DNA of 9,497 nucleotides from Anaerotignum sp. (GCA_017560955.1 JAFZDV010000071.1:1-9497); one strand, 5' to 3'; numbered from the stretch's first letter, positions 1-6,231 are shown. The notes: generated by a model not told the origin, from the sequence alone. Numbers and translations: made by a program.

Positions 1-477
1 GTTGGTGGTATGGCGGCGGACATTTCTGTGAAATATACAAGAAACAACGATAAAATGGCTTTCCTGACACTGGAAGATTTTCAGGGCAGTATGGAGGTCA
101 TCCTCTTCCCGAAGGTTTATAACCAGTGTGCTATGTTCCTGAAAGCGGAAGAAGCCTATATCGTAAAAGGCAGAGCCAATGTTTCTGCCGACGGGGAAGG
201 CAAAGTCATTGCCATGGAAGTTCTGCCTCTGGTGCTGGGGGAAAAAGAACCACCCAAATCTGTATGGCTGAAACTGGAAAAGGGAAAAGAAGTACCTTTC
301 CAGCAGATCACGGCTGTTTTAAGAAAATACGGCGGTGATGTTCCCGTTTATATTTACGATGAAAAAACAAAACAGAAGATGAAAGCAGACCGCATCTATT
401 GGGTCACAGGGGAGGAAGAACTCTGTGAAGAACTGCGGATGCTGCTTGGCGAAAAGAATGTAGCATTGAAATACTGA
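1..477 (+). CDS. dnaE: DNA polymerase III subunit alpha, C-terminal part (5' end outside window)
   Basis: This is the last ~158 codons of the replicative polymerase catalytic subunit. The reading frame is open from base 1, so the ATG at 10 is an internal methionine, not the start. The visible part begins inside the OB-fold domain: residues read V-G-G-M-A, then a basic stretch (KYTRNNDKMAF), then L-E-D-F-Q-G-S-M-E-V-I-L-F-P, the standard pattern of the single-stranded-DNA-binding OB domain of DnaE1 enzymes (strands with 'MAF.tLeD..G..Ev.vFP'). After it comes the C-terminal region (KSVWLKLEKGKE onward) that in this family contacts the clamp-loader tau subunit. The polymerase, PHP and HhH domains lie upstream of the window. 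It ends in TGA. The ribosome site of the next gene overlaps the stop and the next start is 13 bases on, so the two are probably cotranscribed and perhaps translationally coupled. The family call is secure from the OB motif and the Firmicute context with pfkA-pyk. Confidence 0.93.
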   Translation, partial: VGGMAADISVKYTRNNDKMAFLTLEDFQGSMEVILFPKVYNQCAMFLKAEEAYIVKGRANVSADGEGKVIAMEVLPLVLGEKEPPKSVWLKLEKGKEVPFQQITAVLRKYGGDVPVYIYDEKTKQKMKADRIYWVTGEEELCEELRMLLGEKNVALKY

Positions 478-490
478 GGAGGAATTTCAG

Positions 491-739
491 ATGGCAGAAA
501 AAATGGGAACAGATATGGCTTATATCTGTGTGAAAGCGCTGGAAAAAGGCGTGAATATCATTGGTGTGACCCGTGGTGAAGTGACTAAAATTCATCATAC
601 GGAAAAACTGGATCAGGGCGAAGTGCTGATCGCTCAGTTCACAGATAACACCTCTGCCATGAAGATCCGCGGCAATGCAGAAATATATACACAGTTCGGT
701 GTGATCCGTTCTGGAGATATTGAAATTGAGAAGAAATAA
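491..739 (+). CDS. mtrB: TRAP-like trp RNA-binding attenuation protein (MtrB homologue)
   Basis: An 82-residue protein that aligns almost without gaps to Bacillus subtilis TRAP (75 residues) with an N-terminal offset of two. Shared blocks, from memory of the B. subtilis protein, are the strand before GVN-(I/V)-IG (residues 20-25), T-R-G (27-29), H-H-(T/S)-E-K-L-D (35-41), G-E-V-(L/I)-I-A-Q-F-T (43-51) and T-S-A-x-K-x-R-G (54-61). The residues TRAP uses to bind (G/U)AG triplets (Glu36, Lys37, Lys56, Arg58) are present as E38, K39, K58 and R60. Pocket residues Thr25, Thr30, Gln47, Thr49 and Ser53 are present as T27, T32, Q49, T51 and S55. TRAP is an 11-subunit cytoplasmic ring that, when loaded with tryptophan, wraps trp leader RNA and causes attenuation or blocks translation. 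Differences are V31 for Asp29, N53 for His51, and a longer C-terminal tail (GDIEIEKK). AGGAGG at 477-482 is 8 bases before the ATG. The gene sits between dnaE and pfkA, with no mtrA/folE beside it. Family membership is very likely. Tryptophan control by this protein is inferred. Confidence 0.9.
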   Translation: MAEKMGTDMAYICVKALEKGVNIIGVTRGEVTKIHHTEKLDQGEVLIAQFTDNTSAMKIRGNAEIYTQFGVIRSGDIEIEKK

Positions 740-762
740 TTTCTTATTGGGAAAATAAAAAA

Positions 763-783
763 GTGAAAGGCGGAGCTTTTCAT
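763..783 (+). other. Intercistronic hairpin upstream of the pfkA ribosome site
   Basis: Bases 763-771 (GTGAAAGGC) can pair with 775-783 (GCTTTTCAT) around a GGA loop, giving nine pairs of which two are G-U. There is no T-tract after it, and the pfkA Shine-Dalgarno sequence begins five bases downstream, so it is not an intrinsic terminator. It could be an mRNA stability or processing element, or chance. The 65-base gap (740-804) shows no convincing promoter. Confidence 0.35.
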
Positions 784-804
784 ATTTAGGAGGAAAATAG
801 AGTT

Positions 805-1794
805 ATGACAGGTATGAAAGAAAAGAAAATCAAGAAGATTGGTGTGCTGACCAGCGGCGGTGACGCTCCCGGCATGAACGCTGCTATCCGTGCAGTTGTC
901 AGAACAGCAAGATATCATGATATCGACGTTGTGGGTATCCGTAAAGGTTACGCAGGTCTGATCGGCGGCGAAATCAAGGAAATGTACAGCAAAGATGTTT
1001 CCAACGTAATGAATCTGGGCGGTACCATCCTGCACACAGCAAGATGTCCTGAAATGATGACAGAAGAAGGTCTGGACAAAGCAGCAGCAATCTACAAAAT
1101 TCTGGGTCTGGATGCGCTGGTTGTGATTGGCGGCGACGGTTCTTACCGTGGTCTGGCAGAACTGTCCAAACGCGGCGTAAACGGTATTGGTATCCCTGCA
1201 ACAATCGACCTGGATATGTGTGGTACAGAATACACAATCGGTTTCGATACAGCAGTAAACACAGGTATGGACGCACTGAATAAACTGCGTGACACATCCA
1301 ACTCCCATGAAAGATGTTCTGTTGTAGAAGTAATGGGCAGAGATGCAGGCTATATTGCAGTATGGTGCGGTATGTGCGGCGGTGCAGAAGAAGTAATGTT
1401 CCCCGAAGAAAAAGAAGTGATCGACAGCAATAAAGTAATTCAGCAGATTCTGGAAAACAGAAGCATCGGTAAACGCCATAACCTGATCGTAGTGGCAGAA
1501 GGTGTTGGCGGTACACAGAAACTGGCGAAAGATATTCAGGAAATCACAGGCATCCAGACAAGAGCAACTATCCTGGGTCACCTGCAGAGAGGCGGCAGCC
1601 CCACAGCAACAGACCGTATGCATGCATCCATGATGGGTTACTATGCAGTAAAAGCAATTCTGGACGGCAGACAGAATGTGGCTATGGCTTACAATAACGG
1701 CAAATATGAAGTGCTGGATCTGCTGGAATCCATGGAAATGAAGAAAACACTGGATCAGGAAATTTATGATGTAATCAAAGTCCTGGCCATCTGA
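805..1794 (+). CDS. pfkA: ATP-dependent 6-phosphofructokinase
   Basis: This enzyme phosphorylates fructose 6-phosphate to fructose 1,6-bisphosphate, the committed step of glycolysis, in the cytoplasm. At 329 residues it is close to the usual ~320 for bacterial PfkA. Visible motifs are the ATP-loop GGDAPGMNA (18-26), GGDGS (109-113), the catalytic segment TID-L-D (133-137, with D135 matching E. coli Asp127 and D137 matching Asp129), the effector and substrate segment EVMGR (174-178), and LGHLQRGGSP near the C-terminus. Glycine at 112 (GGDGS rather than GGDDS) and Ala132 rather than Lys before TID mark the ATP-dependent rather than the pyrophosphate-dependent type. The middle residue of TID-N-D is Leu136 instead of the common Asn. 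The start at 805 has AGGAGG at 788-793. A second in-frame ATG at 814 lies too far from that site. The product has about eight residues more than E. coli PfkA at the N-terminus. It lies in an operon with pyk 63 bases downstream. The gene contains no TTA, CTA or TCA codons, which fits high expression. Confidence 0.96.
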   Translation: MTGMKEKKIKKIGVLTSGGDAPGMNAAIRAVVRTARYHDIDVVGIRKGYAGLIGGEIKEMYSKDVSNVMNLGGTILHTARCPEMMTEEGLDKAAAIYKILGLDALVVIGGDGSYRGLAELSKRGVNGIGIPATIDLDMCGTEYTIGFDTAVNTGMDALNKLRDTSNSHERCSVVEVMGRDAGYIAVWCGMCGGAEEVMFPEEKEVIDSNKVIQQILENRSIGKRHNLIVVAEGVGGTQKLAKDIQEITGIQTRATILGHLQRGGSPTATDRMHASMMGYYAVKAILDGRQNVAMAYNNGKYEVLDLLESMEMKKTLDQEIYDVIKVLAI

Positions 1795-1796
1795 TA

Positions 1797-1825
1797 GGAA
1801 AGTCTCGGAAAGCGGCTGACTTTCC
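1797..1825 (+). other. Inverted repeat between pfkA and pyk
   Basis: GGAAAGTC (1797-1804) and GACTTTCC (1818-1825) are perfect 8-base inverted arms separated by 13 bases, starting three bases after the pfkA stop. No T-tract follows (the next bases are ATACACAAGATAAAA), so it is not a typical terminator. An intercistronic mRNA stem-loop that protects the pfkA 3' end or sets the pfkA:pyk transcript ratio is a reasonable inference. A protein-binding operator is a less likely alternative. Confidence 0.5.
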
Positions 1826-1857
1826 ATACACAAGATAAAACGAGGAGGTAACGCAAT

Positions 1858-3615
1858 ATGCGCAGAACAAAGATCGTCTGCACACTGGGTCCTGCGACCA
1901 GTGATGTGGAAACAATGAAAAAACTCATTGAAAATGGCATGTCTGCAGCCCGCGTGAACTTTTCCCACGGCACATATGAAAGCCATGGCGAAACCATTGC
2001 GAGACTGAAACAGGCGAGGGAGGAAATGAATGCACCTATCCCTCTGATTCTGGACACAAAAGGTCCTGAAATCCGTGTAAAAACATTCAAAGAAGACAAG
2101 GTAAGACTGGAAGAAGATGCAACATTCGTTCTGACCACAAGAGATGTGGAAGGCGATGAAACCATCGTTTCTGTAACATATGAAAATCTGCCCAAAGATC
2201 TGCACAGAGGTTCCCGTGTGCTGATCGATGATGGTCTGATCGAATTGTTGGTAGAAGATCTGACAGACACAGATGTGATCTGTAAAGTCATCAACGGCGG
2301 TGTTGTAAAATCCCGTAAGGGTGTGAATCTGCCTGGCGTGAAGGTGCATCTGCCTTCCCTGACAGAAAAAGATATCGAAGACCTGAAGTTTGGTGTTGCC
2401 AATGGCTTCGATATGGTAGCGGCATCTTTCGTTCGTTCCGCAGCGGACGTTGTAAAAATTCGCCGTGTACTGGAAGAAAACGGTGGCGGTCATATGCATA
2501 TCATTTCCAAAATCGAAAACCAGCAGGGTGTGGATAATATCGATAAAATTCTGGAAGTTTCTGACGGAATCATGGTTGCCAGAGGTGACCTGGGCGTAGA
2601 AATTCCCCCTGAAGAAGTACCTCTGGTACAGAAAAAACTGATCGCAAAAGCAAATCAGCTGGGCAAACCCGTTATCACAGCAACACAGATGCTGGAAAGC
2701 ATGACACACAGCCCTCGCCCCACAAGAGCAGAAGCGAATGACGTTGCCAATGCGATTTTTGACGGCAGTGATGCCATCATGCTGTCCGGTGAAACAGCAG
2801 CAGGTGCATATCCTCTGGAAGCGGTAGAAACAATGTCCCGTATCGCGCTGAAAGCGGAAAGTGCTATCGACTATGCAACAAAAACAGTGTATACAGAACC
2901 TGCCCGCATCAATATCACAAATGCCGTTTCCATGGCAGTCTGTGCTACAGCGGCAGAACTGGATACAGCAGCTATCACAACCATCACTCGTTCCGGCTTT
3001 ACAGCAAGAATGATCGCAAAACATCGTCCTACTTGCCCTATCATTGCAAGTACACCCGATGAATGTGTATGGCGTCAGATGAACCTGATCTGGGGCTGCA
3101 AACCCATGCTTTACACAGGCGAACTGCCTAAAGGCGGTGTGTTTGACACATCCCTGAAAATCGCTATGGGCAGTGGTCTGCTGAAAAACGGCGACACTGT
3201 TGTATCTGCACTGGGTATGCCTCTGGGCTTCAGTGGTGCAACAAACACACTGCGTGTAGATATCGTAGGTGATGTTCTGTGTAAAGGTAAAGGTATCGGT
3301 ACTCACAGAGTCAGCGGTACAGCAAGAGTCATCAATGCCAGAGATGGTATTGAACATACTTTCAATCAGGGTGATATTCTGGTGGCAACTTCCACAGACT
3401 CCAGCTTCATGCCTTATATCAGAAAAGCAGGTGCCATCGTTGTTGGCCCTCTGGACCAGAATGCAAACAGCCATGCAGAGGTTGCCGGCAGTGCGCTGGA
3501 TATTCCGGTTATCGTATGTAATGCAAGGGTAGTGGACATGGTTCCTCAGCAGACACTGATCACAGTAGATGCAGAAAAAGGTTTTGTTTACAAAGGTGTT
3601 CCTACAGAAGAATAA
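1858..3615 (+). CDS. pyk: Pyruvate kinase with C-terminal PEP-utiliser-like domain
   Basis: Converts phosphoenolpyruvate and ADP to pyruvate and ATP, the last step of glycolysis. Residues 1-70 and ~170-345 form the catalytic barrel. R32, N34, S36, D66 and T67 are the substrate and K+ site residues, SKIEN (217-221) holds the catalytic K218 and metal ligand E220, and ARGDLG (241-246) holds D244. The B domain lies between ~73 and 170, and the allosteric C domain spans ~350-470. At 585 residues it is about 110 longer than E. coli PykF. The extra part (from ~474) resembles the swivelling phosphohistidine domain of PPDK and enzyme I, as in Bacillus and Geobacillus pyruvate kinases. In it the TSH signature reads N537-S538-H539, and no phosphotransfer role is known for this appended domain in pyruvate kinases. 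AGGAGGT at 1843-1849 lies 8 bases before the ATG. It is the last gene of the dnaE-mtrB-pfkA-pyk run and is followed 10 bases later by a strong terminator. No TTA, CTA or TCA codons are used. Confidence 0.97.
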   Translation: MRRTKIVCTLGPATSDVETMKKLIENGMSAARVNFSHGTYESHGETIARLKQAREEMNAPIPLILDTKGPEIRVKTFKEDKVRLEEDATFVLTTRDVEGDETIVSVTYENLPKDLHRGSRVLIDDGLIELLVEDLTDTDVICKVINGGVVKSRKGVNLPGVKVHLPSLTEKDIEDLKFGVANGFDMVAASFVRSAADVVKIRRVLEENGGGHMHIISKIENQQGVDNIDKILEVSDGIMVARGDLGVEIPPEEVPLVQKKLIAKANQLGKPVITATQMLESMTHSPRPTRAEANDVANAIFDGSDAIMLSGETAAGAYPLEAVETMSRIALKAESAIDYATKTVYTEPARINITNAVSMAVCATAAELDTAAITTITRSGFTARMIAKHRPTCPIIASTPDECVWRQMNLIWGCKPMLYTGELPKGGVFDTSLKIAMGSGLLKNGDTVVSALGMPLGFSGATNTLRVDIVGDVLCKGKGIGTHRVSGTARVINARDGIEHTFNQGDILVATSTDSSFMPYIRKAGAIVVGPLDQNANSHAEVAGSALDIPVIVCNARVVDMVPQQTLITVDAEKGFVYKGVPTEE

Positions 3616-3625
3616 AACAGTATCA

Positions 3626-3656
3626 CGAGGTGTCCGATCCGGGCACCTCGTTTTTT
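3626..3656 (+). terminator. Intrinsic terminator after pyk
   Basis: CGAGGTGTCC (3626-3635) pairs with GGGCACCTCG (3641-3650) with one G-U pair, plus an inner G-C pair, leaving a three-base loop. The stem is followed directly by TTTTTT (3651-3656). It ends the dnaE-mtrB-pfkA-pyk transcription unit. Confidence 0.92.
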
Positions 3657-3670
3657 GTTGAAATGGAGAA

Positions 3671-3699
3671 TTGACGGAATTTTTGTGGGGTGTTACCAT
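3671..3699 (+). promoter_or_regulatory. Candidate sigma-A promoter for the DUF819-dipeptidase unit
   Basis: TTGACG (3671-3676) is separated by 17 bases from TACCAT (3694-3699), which matches the -10 consensus at four of six positions. A better -10-like hexamer, TATTAT (3699-3704), is at too long a spacing (22). A promoter is expected here because a strong terminator lies just upstream and a new gene begins at 3809. The exact hexamers are uncertain. Confidence 0.4.
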
Positions 3700-3709
3700 A
3701 TTATCTGTA

Positions 3710-3737
3710 GGTTCTGAATGCAGAACTCTTTTTATTT
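3710..3737 (+). promoter_or_regulatory. Terminator-like hairpin in the leader of the DUF819 gene
   Basis: GTTCTG (3711-3716) and CAGAAC (3721-3726) form a perfect 6-bp stem around the tetraloop AATG, with a possible outer G-U pair, and are followed by TCTTTTTATTT (3727-3737). This has the shape of a short intrinsic terminator or attenuator located just downstream of the candidate start site and about 70 bases before the ribosome site. It could also be a secondary terminator backing up the one after pyk. The stem is short, so efficiency would be modest. Confidence 0.4.
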
Positions 3738-3808
3738 GAAAATGGATGGGATGATTCGGCTTTTTCATCATGGAATTATCCTGTATTTTTTATTTAAGAG
3801 GTGAGAGT

Positions 3809-5020
3809 ATGTTTCATACACCGTTGATCAGCGCTGATAATATATGGGCGCTGATGGCGATCACTTGCGGTTGGGCGGCATTTTCCATCTATGCAGAGCA
3901 GACATGGAAATGGGCATCCAGACTTTCCGGCGTAGTGGTAGCATTGCTGGGTGCACTGATCCTGACAAATCTGGGGATCATCCCAACAAATAGTGTCTTT
4001 TTTGATGATATCATCTGGGGATATGTGGTGCCGATGGCGATTCCTTTGTTATTGCTGAACTGTGATATCCGTAAGATAGGCAGAGAATCCGGCAGGATAC
4101 TGATTCTCTTTCTGATTGGTTCCGTTGGTACTGTTTTTGGGGCGTTTCTTGCTTATTTTTTCTTCAATGGGAAAATTGCGGAACTGCCTGGTGTTGCTGC
4201 TATGATGACAGGAACTTATATTGGCGGTACGGTCAATCTCATTGCTATGGCAGATGTGTTCCGTGTCAGCGGTGAAACAGTTTCAGCCGCAGTGGTTGCA
4301 GATAATCTTCTGATGACACTGTATTTTTTTGTGTTGATCATGTTGCCTGGGGTACGTTTCTTTCAGGAAAAATTTCCTCACCCCCATATTGATGAAGGAA
4401 AGGAAAAAGAGGTGGCTGCGCAGGCAGAGCATTACTGGTGCAAAAAACCGATTTCCTTGTGTGATATTGCAATAAACTTTGCGATTTCCGTGATCGTTGT
4501 CTGGGTTTCTACAGAAATCGCAGGAAAAATCTCTGCGGCATTTCCTGCAAATCAGGACAGTTTTTTTAAAGATATGATCGGGGGACTGTTCGGGAATAAA
4601 TATCTGATCCTGACAACGATTTCCATGATCATTGCAACAGTATTTTCTAGACCTCTGGAAAAACTGGGTGGCTCTCAGGAAATCGGTACTTATCTGATCC
4701 ATTTGTTTTTCTTTGCAATTGGTGCACCTGCATCTATTCAGGCAATTTTTCTGAATGCGCCGCTGATGCTGGTGTTCTGTGCCATCATGGTAATTGTGAA
4801 TATGCTGTTCTGCTTTGTGTTTGGCAAAATTTTCAGGTTCAGTCTGGAGGATTGTATTCTGGCGTCCAATGCCTGTATCGGCGGCCCGACGACGGCAGCA
4901 GCCATGGCGATTTCCAAAGGCTGGATCAAGCTGGTAGGCCCTATCATGCTGGTGGGTACGCTGGGATATGTGATCGGTACATACTTTGGTACATTCATCG
5001 GTAACTTTCTGGGGGCATAA
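3809..5020 (+). CDS. DUF819 family integral membrane protein, putative transporter
   Basis: A 403-residue, strongly hydrophobic protein of the DUF819 (YjcL-like) family, with roughly ten to twelve membrane-spanning segments and one charged loop near residues 185-213 (FPHPHIDEGKEKE and following). No cleavable signal peptide is apparent beyond the first membrane segment. Two similar glycine-rich elements lie in opposite halves: G-T-Y-I-G-G-T-V-N near residues 132-140 and N-A-C-I-G-G-P-T-T near residue 355. This pattern fits the inverted-repeat architecture of the cation/proton antiporter and anion transporter superfamily. The substrate is not known for this family. The start at 3809 is chosen over the in-frame ATG at 3770 because AGAGGTG (3797-3803) lies five bases upstream, while 3770 has no ribosome site and would place polar residues before the family's N-terminus. 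The gene is followed 42 bases later by an M19 dipeptidase, which suggests uptake or export of a small peptide-like or amino-acid-derived substrate (inference). Confidence 0.88.
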   Translation: MFHTPLISADNIWALMAITCGWAAFSIYAEQTWKWASRLSGVVVALLGALILTNLGIIPTNSVFFDDIIWGYVVPMAIPLLLLNCDIRKIGRESGRILILFLIGSVGTVFGAFLAYFFFNGKIAELPGVAAMMTGTYIGGTVNLIAMADVFRVSGETVSAAVVADNLLMTLYFFVLIMLPGVRFFQEKFPHPHIDEGKEKEVAAQAEHYWCKKPISLCDIAINFAISVIVVWVSTEIAGKISAAFPANQDSFFKDMIGGLFGNKYLILTTISMIIATVFSRPLEKLGGSQEIGTYLIHLFFFAIGAPASIQAIFLNAPLMLVFCAIMVIVNMLFCFVFGKIFRFSLEDCILASNACIGGPTTAAAMAISKGWIKLVGPIMLVGTLGYVIGTYFGTFIGNFLGA

Positions 5021-5062
5021 GCATAGGGTAGGACGAATTGAAACAGAAAGAAGGTAAGAAGA

Positions 5063-6034
5063 ATGGTTTTTGACGGACATAGTGATATTTTTACGGATGT
5101 AACTGTTCGTAGGATGAAAGGCGAAACACAGGTGCTGAAAAATCACCATCTGCCTCGTCTGAAACAGGGGAAAATTGAAGGTAGCTGTTTTGTTTTGTGG
5201 ATCGATCCTCCCTATGATGCGGACCCTTCCAAAAGATTAGGCGAACTGATGCAGTGCATCAGGGATGAAATGGCAGAATGTGAAGAAGCTGTTATCGTAA
5301 GAAACTACAAAGAAATCGAAGAAGCGAAAAAAGCAGGTAAATTCTATATCCTGGCTGGTATGGAAGGGTTATCCGGTATCGGCAAGGATCTGGATAAGAT
5401 CGATGAACTTTATGATTTCGGTGTACGCCATGCTATGCTGACATGGAACGAACAGAATGATCTGGCAACAGGCGCAAAAGCAGATCCTAACAGAGGTCTG
5501 ACAGAACTGGGCAGAAGAGCAGTTCGTAAACTTCATGACAAGCACATGATCGTAGACGTTTCTCATACGAATGAGCGTACTTTCTGGGATATGGCAAAAA
5601 TCGGCGGCGGCCCTCTGATGGCGTCTCACTCTAATGCATGGACACTGAGAAATCATGTGAGAAATCTGACAGATTGTCAGCTGTTGGAAATCAGAGACAC
5701 CAAAGGTATCGTTGGTCTGAATGTATTCAATGAGCTGGTTGCGGAAAATAAGGCTGACCGTACAGTAGAAGGTCTGATCAGACATGCAGACTATATTGCA
5801 GAAAAGATTGGCGTAGAATATCTGACAATGGGCTTTGACTTCTGCGAATTTCTGGGAGATGAAGCGGCTGGTGCTTTTGCGGGGCCTGGCAGTATCAATG
5901 TGTTTGGTCTGGATGATTGCTCTCATGTTCCTTTTATGATTGAAAAAATGAAAAAAGCAGGTTTCAGTGATAAGGAACTGGAAATGATCTGCACAGGCAA
6001 CTGGATTGAACTGATCAGAAGAGTCATTGGTTAA
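5063..6034 (+). CDS. Peptidase M19 family dipeptidase (renal dipeptidase-like)
   Basis: A 323-residue cytoplasmic metallohydrolase of the M19 (membrane dipeptidase) family, which cleaves dipeptides, including in some members ones with a D-residue at the C-terminal side. The binuclear zinc ligands expected from human renal dipeptidase are visible in order: H6 and D8 in DGHSD, E101 in GMEG, H168 in DVSH and H189 in ASHSN, plus the acidic D259 in GFDF. The length matches bacterial members and there is no signal peptide or lipid-anchor motif, so it acts inside the cell. The ribosome site is the modest GAAGGT at 5050-5055. It is probably cotranscribed with the DUF819 membrane protein 42 bases upstream, and the pair ends at a strong terminator. 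A role in scavenging imported or recycled dipeptides is an inference. The exact substrate cannot be read from sequence. Confidence 0.93.
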   Translation: MVFDGHSDIFTDVTVRRMKGETQVLKNHHLPRLKQGKIEGSCFVLWIDPPYDADPSKRLGELMQCIRDEMAECEEAVIVRNYKEIEEAKKAGKFYILAGMEGLSGIGKDLDKIDELYDFGVRHAMLTWNEQNDLATGAKADPNRGLTELGRRAVRKLHDKHMIVDVSHTNERTFWDMAKIGGGPLMASHSNAWTLRNHVRNLTDCQLLEIRDTKGIVGLNVFNELVAENKADRTVEGLIRHADYIAEKIGVEYLTMGFDFCEFLGDEAAGAFAGPGSINVFGLDDCSHVPFMIEKMKKAGFSDKELEMICTGNWIELIRRVIG

Positions 6035-6054
6035 AGGTATTTCTGAATGTATAA

Positions 6055-6088
6055 ATGAACCCACGGATTTTTCCGGGGTTCATTTTTT
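6055..6088 (+). terminator. Intrinsic terminator after the dipeptidase gene
   Basis: ATGAACCC (6055-6062) pairs with GGGTTCAT (6076-6083), continued inward by CGG (6064-6066) with CCG (6073-6075) after a single bulged A. The loop is ATTTTT. T6083 begins a T-tract running to 6088. It separates the DUF819-dipeptidase unit from the yhbY operon. Confidence 0.9.
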
Positions 6089-6159
6089 GTGGGAATAAAA
6101 CAACTATTTTTTTCTGAGGACAGGGAAGATGTCAGAAATGGCGAAAATACAGGGTTTTG

Positions 6160-6188
6160 TTGCAAAAAAGGCATTCTTATGCTATAAT
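6160..6188 (+). promoter_or_regulatory. Sigma-A promoter with extended -10 for the yhbY operon
   Basis: The -35 candidate TTGCAA (6160-6165) lies 17 bases before a perfect TATAAT (6183-6188), which is preceded by TG at 6180-6181 to give the extended -10 motif TGCTATAAT. Transcription would start near 6195, giving a leader of about 37 bases before the yhbY ATG. The upstream stretch 6089-6159 shows nothing else that I can support. Confidence 0.82.
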
Positions 6189-6231
6189 CGGAAAGATTAT
6201 ATTGAGAAAGACTGTACAATAGGAGGATATT

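Noticed and set aside
10..12. ATG at base 10 as the start of a 155-residue protein
   Set aside because: The frame is open upstream to base 1, and the sequence is the interior of the DnaE OB domain.
731..745. AT-rich palindrome around the mtrB stop codon
   Set aside because: It has arms of six or seven mostly A-T pairs with a tiny loop and no T-tract. It is too weak to call a terminator.
740..804. TRAP-binding triplet array before pfkA
   Set aside because: A few AAG, GAG and UAG triplets are present, but they are irregularly spaced, fewer than expected for an 11-subunit ring, and partly explained by the ribosome site.
634..3771. 1045-codon open frame on the minus strand
   Set aside because: It lies antisense to mtrB, pfkA and pyk, in codon register with the latter two, and encodes a Cys/His/Phe-rich low-complexity product. 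It exists because the sense genes avoid TTA, CTA and TCA.
3770..3808. Upstream in-frame start of the DUF819 protein at 3770
   Set aside because: There is no Shine-Dalgarno sequence before it, while the ATG at 3809 has AGAGGTG at good spacing.
3796..3811. GAG-GU-GAG triplets over the DUF819 ribosome site as a TRAP target
   Set aside because: Only two properly spaced triplets are present. Purine-rich ribosome sites produce such matches by chance.
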